NCBI RefSeq assembly: GCF_003254395.2
Contig: NC_037645.1
Span: forward strand, 1,178,001-1,242,000
DNA: 64,000 bases
From: Apis mellifera
Taxonomy: Eukaryota > Arthropoda > Insecta > Hymenoptera > Apidae
Direction: 5' to 3'
Shown: positions 51,577 through 61,869 of the stretch, piece after piece
Numbering within the stretch: position 1 is the stretch's first letter
Layout: each line of letters opens with the position of its first letter
The notes under the pieces: model-generated
The model's input: only the letters and a program-made list of their open reading frames with translations
Database searches by the model: none
What the model was told of the DNA's origin: nothing
Program-made: the position numbers and the translations under genes

Positions 51577-53391
51577 GGAGGGGAAAAAAAAAGAAAGGGA
51601 CTCGCGACGAAAAATTCAATTGGCGCCGGATTATTCGATTATCGAGTCTTTGAGACGCATGCATCGACGACGCGACGTTTCGTTTCGTTTCGTTTCGTTT
51701 CGTAATATCGACAGCGGAACCAAGAGAGTCGAGAAAGAGAGGGGAAAAAAAAAAAAAAAAAATTTCCAGGCTGCTGGAAGGAATCGGAGAATGAAATTAA
51801 ATCGGATTTCACCAAGGACTTCTTTCGTAGATTCCCTTCCTCTCTTCTCTTTTCTTTCCCCTCCCTCGTTTCGAAACTAATCTCGCGTTTCGTTAAAACC
51901 ATCGTCGGATGAAGGAGGTTAACGAGCTTGTAACCGAACATTTCAAAGTTGGAACGATTTTTATAGAAAAACGTAAACGGTCTAGACAAACTGTTCGAGT
52001 TTACATCGAGCTTTCCGAAGAAAAGAAATAACCGAAGGAAAAAGAAAAAAAATTGACGGAGAACGCGTATAAAAAAAGACGCGACGGCGTAGATTTCGAT
52101 CAAATTTCAGTTGAAGACGTTGAAAGTGATTGTCAAGTACGGTCAACGACACTCCTCGTACAAATCGACTGTCGTTTACATTAGCGTAAAGACGTTTGAA
52201 GAGATTCTGGCCGCGAAAAAAATTGTCTTACGTAATTTCATAAATAACGCATACGCATAATTTCCATTTCAATAGGTGACTGTTTATCTCTAGAGTTCAT
52301 CGTATCCCACCGATGAATGGAGAACTGAAATTAACGAAAACCGACTGTCCATCTCGCGTACTTCTCTTTCTAAACACTTTCAATTTTATTTATAAATATT
52401 TATTTATAAATATTTTTATTTATAAATATTGCGCAATCTCTACGGATTCGGCATCAATCAGTCAAGTTTTTCTCATCGGATTTAACTAAGATCGTTAAAA
52501 ACTTACCTACTGTGAGAGGTTATGTAACGTTTTTGCAACAAAGTAAACACCGACGTTGAATTAAACAGGAATATATCGGCAATTTAATTCTAATTTCAAT
52601 AATTGGTATTGTATTATTAAGTTACGTAGTAGATATTAAAAATTGTGTTATTAAAAATATCTAGAAATGGCACAACAATCGTTGATATGTCACACGACAC
52701 TCGTCCCACTAATAACTAAACATGGCGGCAACTATCGATATATCGATATACTAGCAAGCATCGATATTTTTACCATCGATAAGATGGTATCGAAACTATC
52801 GATAATATAGATAGATTTGATAGATTTTTGACAATTTAATGACTTTTTTTCTCTCTAGGAATAAAATTTTTAATCCGAAAATATTTATTATTTATTATCG
52901 TAATAACATATCAAATAATCGTTGGATCGAACGAATAAAAAAATTTATGTTCTAAAAAGTAATATTTATAAAAATTTAATTGAAATTTCTATAAAATCCC
53001 TTGTTTTCGAATAAATTTAAAATAAATATCAATATTTTATTACATCGATATGATTGATCCAATAGCTGGTATATCGATATATCGATATTTTCCCAAAAGT
53101 TGTAACGCGGAAACAACTACTGGCATAACATATTCTCGAACCGAGAGACGGATCGTAAACCGACGAACGAACGAATTCTGAGAAAGCGGCGAACCGTGAA
53201 GGCTATGGTCACGACAAAGCGAACGGTGAAATTTTCAAATTTTCACCTTGGTCTTGGTTCATCAAGTGATGAGAGTGAGTGCGCATGCGCTACTAAGTTT
53301 GTCTCTGTGTTTGTATCACCGATGAAAAGGAAAAGGTCGTGTGTAGCAGAGGATCGCGGCGACAGAAAGAACAATGACGCGAATAGAAACG

Positions 53392-53422
<31 letters not shown>

Positions 53423-56400
53423 GAGAGGTAATAGGAGACGAATAAAGAGCAAAGGAGAAAGAATGAGAAACAGTTTGCTAGGAAAAAGGATAGGGAGTAG
53501 AAATAGAACTTCAGCGAAAGAAAGAAAGAGAAAGAAAATAAGAGTCAAAGAGAAACGGACGAGAGAAGGATGAAAAAGGGGAAAAAATAGAAGAGTGCAA
53601 CGAGAATGATAAAAAAGTCGGGAAGAGAAAGGCGAGGGCGAAGAAGGAAGATTGAAACGGGAAGGGGAGGAGGGGGGGAGGCGAGGAGAGAATTGACGGA
53701 GGGAGAGAAAAATGAAAAAGGAGGGAATGACAGTGGGAAAAAGGTCCGTGAGAGGGAAAGAAGGAGCGAAAGAGCAGTAGGAAAGACGAGGAGGGAACCG
53801 GAATAGAGAAGGAGAGAAGACAAACGCAATTGTCCGAGGTTCGCGTGCATGTATTTACGTACGCGCGATTGTATACGTACTTGTACACATCTCTACTTGG
53901 ACGCGCAGCCATGCATATGGGCTTGCGTGTCTCCATGATCGCAATGGCGTAAGGAACTCGTCGATCTACAAAGTAGAACGTAGTCACGCGCTGATTTTCT
54001 AATAACCCACTGAGATTTCATTGATTTGTAATCGTCACGCTCGAACGACTTAACAACCGAGGGAAACACAAGTGTGACTTTATAATACGAGATCGAGGGA
54101 ACAAATCGTACAACACGTATGCGAACAACAAGACACTTAACCGTCGATTTCGAAAGTTTTTGGAAAATTCGAGCAATGCGAAGGCCGAAGGCTATTTATC
54201 TCGTCGGTTACCTTCGTGACTGCCTCTCTCTTCCAGGGGGAAAAAGTAACGAGATACAAAATAACAAGAATCGTGTCTGATTCTGGTTAAGCGCCTTTCA
54301 AAACACAGTAACTATGTGCACTTCGGCCACGATTGCCAATCGTATCGAAAATAAAATTGAATCACGCCTGTGGAGCGAATTATTCCTGGGATACGATTAA
54401 ACGTCAATAAGTAAAGAACGATAATATTTCGACGATTAAATATATCGCGCGATTGACTTCTTGAACTTTAATTATTAGCCTTACTTAACAATGCCACCCT
54501 CCAAACGAATAGAATGCGTTCGATGATTCTCATGTTATCGCTGTATCTGGATTAATCTTGAACAAGATTTGTTTATCGATTCGTCACGCTCGTTTGTAAA
54601 TTGAATTGCACACTCGTGATTCAAAAACGTCAACGATTAACGGATGTCGATACATCGATGTTGTTCGTTTTAAATAACACGATTTTCTAAAATGACTTTT
54701 TTTTTTTTTTTTTAATTTTCGTAAAAGAAGAGAAACATTAAACACGAATGAAAAATTTACGGTAGAAACGTTTCACACGAATACACAAGTTATGGGATGA
54801 TACTTGCTTCAGAATAATAAAAATTAATAATAAAAACACTTATTATTCACGCACATTATATTTTTATCAATGCCAAAATAATATTCGAAAATCCCAATCT
54901 CGATCAGAAACTTTAACACGTCCAAATTTACGAACTACTGTGCTACGTCTCAATCAAACCTAACCTATTAATCACCTTATTAACGTTTAACCAAATAAGT
55001 TCGATAAACGATCAATCCGGATATTTTTTGTGCGATAAACAATCGAGAAGGCTGGAATTTTCGTAAAATACAGTTATCTGGTGGTAAGTGGGAACGGCGT
55101 TTTGATCGCGTGCAAGCAAAAATTACAAGTTTCGTCGAAGCGCGGACTGTGTATCAAGGTCCCGAAGGAGCTTTGCATAGATGGCGCAAAGTTTGTCCGC
55201 GAATTTCCACGTGATGATAGAACGCGTCGCGAGACAGTCTCGACGGTTTGCAACAATATAATATAAATGTGCGCCAATAGGAGCCGGGGGAAACGAGCGA
55301 GGCGAGATCTAATGAAAAATATTAAACTCCGAGACACGAGTAAAACAAATTAATCTTCTACGCTACTGTCAGTGGCGGAAGAGAAGGGGGAAGAGAGAGA
55401 AAGAGAGAGAGAGAAAAGTGATGTATAATAGCATGTATATGTGTAAGTGCGTGTTCCGAGGGAAGAGAAGCGTGACTCAATGTGAACGCAGACAAGAGAG
55501 GGAGAGAGAGAGGGAGAGAGAGAGAGAAAGAGAATGAGAAAGAAAGAGAATGAGAAAGAGAGATGGGGAAAAGTACTTACGCCCGTACGAAAATATCGAT
55601 TATATTTTTTTACGAGTTCACTCGCTTCGGCGGGTGTTAATTTCGTGAAACTGCTTTTCCTTCGCCACGCGTCGCTCGTAAAATCCCATTTAACACGTGC
55701 GAGAGCACTCGTCCTCCCTTACCCTCTCCCTCTCCCTCTCTCTCTGTCTCACTCTCCTTCTCTCCATTTCCCTGGTCGCGCTTTGCCATCCTCTTTCTTC
55801 ATTCGCCAGCGATCCCGGCGCGCATCAGGAGAAAATTCAAGCGCGCGCATTTTCCACTCGGGGCTTTTGAAGAATCACCCACGCGCCGATTTTCCCCGGG
55901 TGTCGAGACTGGCTGCGTTTTTGCTTTTTCCTTTTTCTTTTTTCTTTTTTTTTTTTTCCTCTCCTCTTTTTTTTACGCAGTGTCACCGGATTCTGGACCC
56001 CTTTTTTTTTCTTTCTTTTTTTTTTTTTTTTTTTTCCTTTTATCACAGGCTACGGGACGTTTAATGAACGCTTTGTTTACTTGCTCGTCGGTGTTGTTAA
56101 TTCAGTCTTTGTCAAGTGCGTGTACGAACGATGAATCTTTTGTTGGACAAATCTTTTCTATTAAAAGTCGAGTGGTTTGATTCTACGATCATGCAAACCT
56201 GTATATACACCTAACTTTATTATTTCCGCGATATATAGACAACCAATTTGATTTCACGCGAGAAAAATAATTGTATTTAATACGATCATACGTAAATAAA
56301 TCATTGAGTTTGTTTTCTTTTTTATTAATTAACATTTAAGTTCAAAGTGGAAAATGACCCGTTCTTAACAAGTCCTTATTTAATGATGCAACGTATGCGT

Positions 56401-59400
56401 CATGTGGCTTTAATGATGCGTGTACCGTATATAGAGTATTTAAAAATACGTAGGCGATATTCATAAGACCAATTATAGACAATAATACAAAAATATCCGC
56501 CGAGGCTTATTTTTCGAAACACAATTCAAACGATGTAAAATATATTTTTATCATTACGCAACTCGTTATTCAACCAAGCTCGAACCTCCATTTCCAAAAT
56601 CACATCGGATCTCGTTCGAATTTGAAATTTCCCGCGTATCCCCGCGTAAAATAGCGGGAAACTCGAATATTTTTCCACGGAGGGAGGGGATGAGAGTCGC
56701 GAGACACTCATTTTCCCGGAGATGATCCGCCACGTAGACACTGTTGCTGCTGAAATAAAGCACTTGCCATTATTTATACAGTTAGGAAGCGGCGCGCGTC
56801 GTGTTTTTTAGAACACAGGATGTCCGGGTTTAACGACCCTGGCACCTGGCAACCCTTCTGGTTGCGCGGCATATAATTACCCGCGAGGCACACGGCCTCG
56901 TTGTAACGTGCATGCATCTCTCCTCCTCGTGCCGGCGGATACAGAACCTGAGAAACACAAACCGCGCGGATATCATCGTCACGGTCTCGGGGCCGCGAGG
57001 AATCTCCACTGTCGTTTTCTTTTCCATTCGGGGTATATGATCGATATCGCCTGACCCCGATTGAGGCGCGTTACAGACCGAACGATCGAAAAACATCGTA
57101 ACCTCCCCGTCGTGCATAGACACACTCCGCGTTGACCACATTCCCAGACGACTGACCGATTCGCGACTCCTCGCCCACCGCTACGGTTTCTCGAGATACG
57201 ATGCACGACTTCTCCGAGTTGGCCGCGATCCAACTCGGATCCAAATTGATTTCGATCGAACTTGCGGTGGATTGCCAACTGCGGCGGTGGGGGGAGCGTT
57301 CATCGATTAAAGGGGATTAAGGTACACAGGTATATAACTCGAAATCTATCGGGTTTCGTGACGGAGAGAGAGAGAGAGAGAGAAATTCAGTGGAATTACG
57401 AATAAATGAAAAATGAATTTAACCTAGAAACTATTCGGTGTACGTATATTATAAGATATGCTATAGGTCTATAGTTGAAAACTGCTTTTGAAAAAATAGG
57501 TCGTAATGCGGTTAACCGATACGGTTACCCTTGAGAGTATCGCTCCTCCGATCTCGATATGAAATTTTCACCGATCTTTTTCGCTATTTTGCGCGCACGT
57601 CGGGTTTCATTTTCCTTTTCAACATCCATTATCGGCAACGAGGTTTCCGGGCCAAGGGACGGCCGAATTTTTGCAACGGAGAGAAAGTAAATGTGTTTCG
57701 ATATCGATTATTGATCGATCGGAGAAAAATAATCGGTAGTAAATTTTTGTAACAGATCGTTAAGACACTGTATATACCTTCGTCTTTAGCAAAGTTGGAG
57801 CAGAGTTTATCGGACAGAGTTTGTTAACAAACGGTAGAATTAAGCGGATTTTCATGGAAACAGGATCGAGAGTTATCCTTTTTGCCGTCGTTTCTTTTTT
57901 TTTCTCTCTCTCTCGTCGTGTCACGGGATCGATATTTTTAATTAACCCTTTGTCATCAGATTATTTCCAGATTTATTTTATACGGACCATGTTTTCGTAG
58001 AATTTATAATATCCATCCATTTTATTTACAACGATTCTAGGTTATATATTTCTTGAATTTGTAAGATAGATCGCAGACGGATGAAAAATCTATAAATACA
58101 AAATAAAGGAAAATTAGAGAAACATTTTCCCAATCTCTCTGTACTCTACGATGTTTGTCTCGTTCCTTGCGGGAAGGGTTAATACGTCTTTCCAACGTAA
58201 TCGAAATCGTTCAGAGGGCTCGAATCGAATCCCGACTTTTAAATATTCACAAAACCCGGGCATCTATTCATTTAATAACAATGGCCGGGAATCAAGCTGT
58301 CTGCATCAGGGATCATCGGTCTCGGCCACTCGAAATCGGTTTATTTTACGAAAAAGACGACCTCACCTGCCACGAGCAAAGCGTTACATCGAACGGCAAT
58401 CGATATTTAACCTCCCACCGGCGGCGATCGCGAAAACGAACAACAAGGAAGTAAACGCAACACCGTCATAAAACAAACCACAACATTGTAGCGCGATTGA
58501 CGTTGCATTTTCATCCTTCTCTATCCTTCATATTTCAATCCGTATATTTTCCACCTACATACCGAAACTTCACCGTACATATATATATATATACCCTTTG
58601 ACAAAAAAGAAAAAAGGAAGAATAAATCGACCAAGTGTCAAACATCTATTACGTATTTTAGTAATTTTCAAAGGAAAGAATCGTAAGACATTTAATGACT
58701 TTTATCCTATCTCTCTCTCTCTCTCTTCTTTCACGAGAGGAAAGAAAATTTTCGAGTCAAGCACACCTGGATGCAGGTGGTGGATAACAAGGCAACAGCT
58801 GTTCGTCAGCATTTCCTCGCTTTCCCCGATCGGATCTACGTAACCCTAGTTGCGTGACTGAATCTCTCTCTCTCTCTCTCTTTGCGTCCTTCGGTATCCG
58901 GCTTCCAAGTTTTTCGAATAAAAATCGGGGGGGAGGAGGAGAAGGCGAAAACAAGCACGCTTATATACACGCGTAATATACGCGTCAAAACATGGGTGGT
59001 GCAACCCCTCCTAGTTAGGTCGTTTCTTTTTTATTCTCCTTTCTCCCTCTCTCTCTCTCTCTCGATCCTAGGGTGTCTCAAAGAGTGCGCGCATTCGGTC
59101 GCGCGTCGGCTTTTGTTTTCCGACGCGATGACGCGGCGCGCGAGATCACCCTCGCCTCTCTCTCTCTCTCTCTCTCTGCTCCTCTTCCTCCTCCTCCTGC
59201 TCGACGCCGGTTTCCCGCGCGACGCGCGCGGCGACCAAGCCTCCTCCTCCTCCTCCTCCACCTCCTGCTCCTCCTCGCCCCCGCGTGCAGGCCGAAAAGA
59301 AACGAGGAAAAAGGCCGCGCGCGTCGGCGTCGCTCGGTGGCGGCATTCTAAATTTAGGAGGAAGTATTGATTTTACAATTTGGACCCCTCCCAAAGTAAA

Positions 59401-61535
59401 AAATAAACCAAGCCAAACGTACTCTACTTTGATAGAGTGCCTCTCCTCTGCGCGGCTCGTTTCGACGCACAGCCCGAGACGGAGATACAAAAAGGGAAAC
59501 ATGGAAGGGGGGAGGAGAGAGCAGGAGGAGGATGGGTGGTGGGGTGGCGGGCGAGCCGCCGAGGCTCGAGGGTAGGGGTGAAACAGCCCCGCGAATCGGG
59601 TGGGGGGGAAGAAAAGAAGAAGATAGCGATTGCCAGGGAAAGTGAGAGAGGGTGGCGAAGCCGAAGGGGCGAAGCTGGAGAGAGGGAGAGAGAGAGGGAA
59701 AAAAAATAAAGGAAAAAAAGAAAGGTGGAGAAGAGAGGTGGATGGAACGGAGGGGGGTGGAACCGGGTGTCGGCCGAAGGAGAACGTTAAGGGGGGGTGG
59801 GGTGGAGAGAGAGAGTGGCGAAATACCGTAGTTCCAGCCTGGTAAGAAACAAAGAACAGAAAATTGATCGTTTGTTAAGTTTTATGTTCCCCGGGGCAGG
59901 AGGCGAGGGTGGTGCTCTCGCCCCTCTCTCTCTCTCTCTCCTTCCCTGTGGATGCGTGTATGCGTGCACGTAAGACGAATCTTGGGGAAAATTCTGCGCC
60001 GTGAAGGGAAAGAAGAAGAGGTGCAACGAACGTGAGGAAGACGATGGAGAAGGAGGAGGAGGAGGAGGGGGAGCGGATGGAGAATGGATGGCCGGACCGT
60101 GGATGGAGAGACACGTGTACGGGAAGGGGGGTTGAAATGGACGAAGCAGGCATCGTGGAAGTCAATGGAAGCTGGACGAGATTGCCTTCGTTTCCCCCGT
60201 TGTCGTCTGCTCGCCCGCTTTTTTCCACAGAGGATGAAGTTTAATTACGGGGAAACGCGCGTTTATCGAGCTTACCCGCTTGTTTCTCTTTTTTGCCCCC
60301 CCCTCTCTCGCTTCTGCCTTTCTCCTTTTTTTATTCTTCTATTTATTATTTTCCTTTTTCTTTTTTTTTTTTTTTTTCTGCAAAATCTTTCGGAAAATTG
60401 CTCTGTTTACCGGCCTCGAACGATCCGTTTGGCCACCGTCTAACCGGTGCGTGCTGCTGCTGCTGCTGTTGCTTTCTCTGACGCGATTTCGGGCAGGCAT
60501 TTTCTTTTTCCCCCTTTTTCTCTCTTCTACTCTGCCTGGTTTAAGGGCACAAAGGGCGAGAAAAAGGGAAAATAGTGGTAAACTGCATATATTGTAGCAA
60601 TTTAAGCGGGCAAAGCGGCTGTGTGGAAATGGAAAGTGAAAATGGAGTGCTATGCGTTTTCGACGAGATGATACAATACGTCTGTAAACGCGTTAAACGA
60701 CGCAGAGAGAAAAAGAGAGAGAGAGAGAGATCGCCTGTGAAACATTTCGAAGAGTGAAAATAGCTGAAACGAAGCGTGCACCTCGGGAAAAGGGACTTTA
60801 AAGCGAATAGGAGACTATCGGGGGTCCGACGAAGGGCAATGTTGTCGGTGATAAAAGGCCATCGATGGACCGGAACGATTATCCTCCTTTCCATCTCTGT
60901 CCCCGGATATTTCAACGCGCGAATCATCCTCGCGATCGCGTGTTTTCAGAACGAAAATGGAAAATGCCAAAAAATTTACGCGTCATCTGATCATCGTGTT
61001 TTCATCACATGTTGGAGGGGGGGGGGGGGGGGGAAAGAAAAATTTTCCTTCCAACTCTCTCGTTCCCTATTATCGCGAAACGACTAATTATAAACAATAC
61101 ACAAATATAAATATTTATATTTAATTATTCAATTATATCGTTAATGCAACGCGATATTTATATCCGAGATATAATTATGTAATAACAATATCAGACATAT
61201 AAATATTTACGTTTATTATATCCGTGTCTGAATATCAATGAATCAATCGGACCCTCTCCTACAACAACGTCATATACGATTTCCCAACTCGTAATAATTG
61301 TATCTACGTTCCTTTATAACTTTATAAATTTCCTTGTAAATTCAACCTCCCACGCCTCGTCCCAAACGTAGTATCGTAAATATTCGTCCGAATAAAATTT
61401 ATTTCAGAGATCTAAATAACCTAACCGAAAGAAGAAAAGAAAAGGAAAAAATTATATTCGTTTTAAATATAATTCGAGAAGAACGAGAAATTCCACGCGA
61501 ATCGAAAATATTTCGAACGACGATCGAGAGAACGT

Positions 61536-61590
<55 letters not shown>

Positions 61591-61869
61591 TGGCAGCGGA
61601 AATTCGATCCGTGCAGCCACCGTCCACGTGGCTGGTGAATTCGGTGGAAGGGTTGAAAACGTGTCTCTGTTTACCTTGTGCGCTCTGAGAGTTTTGCCCT
61701 CGCAGGCCAGAGTGACGTCGCAATAAGCTTGCCGCTCGAGCAGCTGTGAGAACATGGTCTGTAGATTGCTGTGATGGTATTTCCATCGTAGGCAATACTG
61801 TTGAGGGAACATGTTGGAGGATGACGTCGCGGGAGGTGTCGTTACTGAACTGCCTCGTTGCTGAAGCAT
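37420..61869 (-). CDS. BTB / AT-hook / psq-type HTH transcription factor
   Basis: Seven coding exons (61675-61869, 44926-45075, 39442-39714, 38785-38922, 38625-38673, 38197-38455, 37420-38002) join with every phase matching, for 548 residues. The BTB domain (about 20-130) has the insect signature CLRWKYHHSNLQTMF, YCDVTLACEGKTLRAHK, then VVLSACSTYF and SSLLKTAEDLHIKGLAEV. An AT-hook, RRRGRPP, is at about 179-185. A first psq-like helix-turn-helix spans about 303-352 (MKTAAEILGVSYGTLYGRYR) and a second spans about 357-401 (LFRAAEFLNVTVHTLATYL). A 13-residue polyQ is near the C-terminus (521-533). BTB domains dimerise and AT-hook plus psq motifs bind AT-rich DNA, so this is a nuclear regulator. 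It most resembles the bric-a-brac / BtbVII group; the exact ortholog is not certain. The first coding intron is 16.6 kb and the second 5.2 kb. An acceptor at 61969 implies a 5' UTR exon further upstream. The exon 4 acceptor (TGGACAG at 38923) is the weakest junction. Alternative 3' exons are common in this family. Confidence 0.9.
40521..40560 (+). promoter_or_regulatory. TATA + initiator promoter, antisense to the BTB gene
   Basis: TATATATATA at 40521-40530 is followed by the arthropod initiator TTCAGTA with its A at 40557. The spacing is 36 to 27 bases, the ideal range. A GGATCG resembling a DPE lies about 28 bases downstream (40585-40590). It sits on the plus strand inside the BTB gene intron 39715-44925. 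Confidence 0.55.
40557..40686 (+). other. Predicted first exon of an antisense intronic transcript
   Basis: The predicted start site leads into 130 bases without any ATG, ending at a near-consensus donor, CAAG|GTAAGT, at 40687. The exon would be a 5' UTR or the first exon of a non-coding RNA. Downstream exons could not be chosen from sequence alone. Confidence 0.4.
43182..43209 (+). repeat. Dispersed repeat, copy 2
   Basis: The same 28 bases as at 19714-19741, same orientation, with a similar diverged tail for about 90 bases. It lies 400 bases from the mariner fragment. Confidence 0.6.
43539..43554. repeat. Poly-C tract (16)
   Basis: Sixteen C in a row followed by TCTCTC. Confidence 0.95.
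43603..43830 (+). mobile_element. Decayed mariner-like fragment within a 24-bp inverted repeat
   Basis: The plus strand at about 43762-43790 encodes FYSPDLAPTHFFF, matching the mariner transposase motif YSPDLAP(S/T)D next to the third catalytic Asp, here replaced by His. MRLHT just upstream recalls the ARPHT motif but at a shortened distance, so an internal deletion is likely. A perfect 24-bp inverted repeat (43603-43626 and 43807-43830, core TTCAATTTCAATTTTAATTA) brackets the fragment. It contains no intact transposase and cannot move by itself. Confidence 0.5.
44825..44850. repeat. (CA)n microsatellite
   Basis: About 12 CA units with one AT interruption, just outside the donor of BTB exon 2. 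Confidence 0.85.
50121..50189. repeat. GGN triplet tract (GGC/GGT)
   Basis: Continuous GGC and GGT triplets with single interruptions. The minus strand reads His/Arg runs, which are not credible protein. G-quadruplex formation is possible. Confidence 0.85.
52727..53086. promoter_or_regulatory. Cluster of eight ATCGAT (TATCGATA-type) motifs
   Basis: ATCGAT occurs at 52734, 52742, 52760, 52775, 52798, 53044, 53073 and 53081. Several are in full TATCGATA context, the DNA replication-related element bound by DREF in Drosophila. CATGGCGGC at 52721-52729, a YY1/Pho-like core, adjoins the first. This combination is typical of housekeeping promoters or boundary elements in flies. In this species the role is inferred. 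Confidence 0.5.
53395..53420. repeat. (GAAA)n microsatellite
   Basis: About six or seven GAAA units. Confidence 0.85.
55179..55187 (+). promoter_or_regulatory. Single CTCF-like AGATGGCGC site
   Basis: TAGATGGCGCA, the same core as in the 17-kb minisatellite, occurs as a single copy inside the BTB intron. Binding is inferred from the motif only. Confidence 0.3.
61017..61033. repeat. Poly-G tract (17)
   Basis: Seventeen G in a row, in a pale GC-rich patch of the BTB intron. Confidence 0.95.
61536..61584. repeat. (GA)n microsatellite next to the BTB donor
   Basis: About 24 GA units, 90 bases inside the intron from the exon 1 donor at 61674. GAGA repeats bind GAGA factor in flies, itself a BTB protein. 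Confidence 0.9.

Larger units (their letters stand above)
45076..61674 (-). other. Giant first coding intron of the BTB gene
   Basis: 16.6 kb without a supported coding exon. G+C is clearly higher than in the left half. It contains long purine tracts on the plus strand (about 49566-49680, 51400-51600, 53380-53790, 55373-55560, 59480-59830) and pyrimidine tracts (55700-56045, 60284-60390). It also holds CpG-dense patches (about 50210-50400, 56780-57290, 59085-59340) and the elements listed separately. The ORFs here are Arg/Glu/Lys or Ser/Leu/Phe-rich shadows of these tracts. Confidence 0.6.

Noticed and set aside
51678..51703. TTTCG repeat considered as telomeric
   Set aside because: Insect telomeric repeat is TTAGG; this is an internal five-base microsatellite.
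53196..53573. 125-codon plus ORF rich in Arg/Lys/Glu
   Set aside because: The first third looks protein-like, but the rest is a GAAA-type purine tract. No domain or splice site supports it.
58882..59502. ORFs over CpG-rich and GA-rich DNA on both strands
   Set aside because: Ser/Leu and Glu/Arg runs from CT/GA repeats. No domain.
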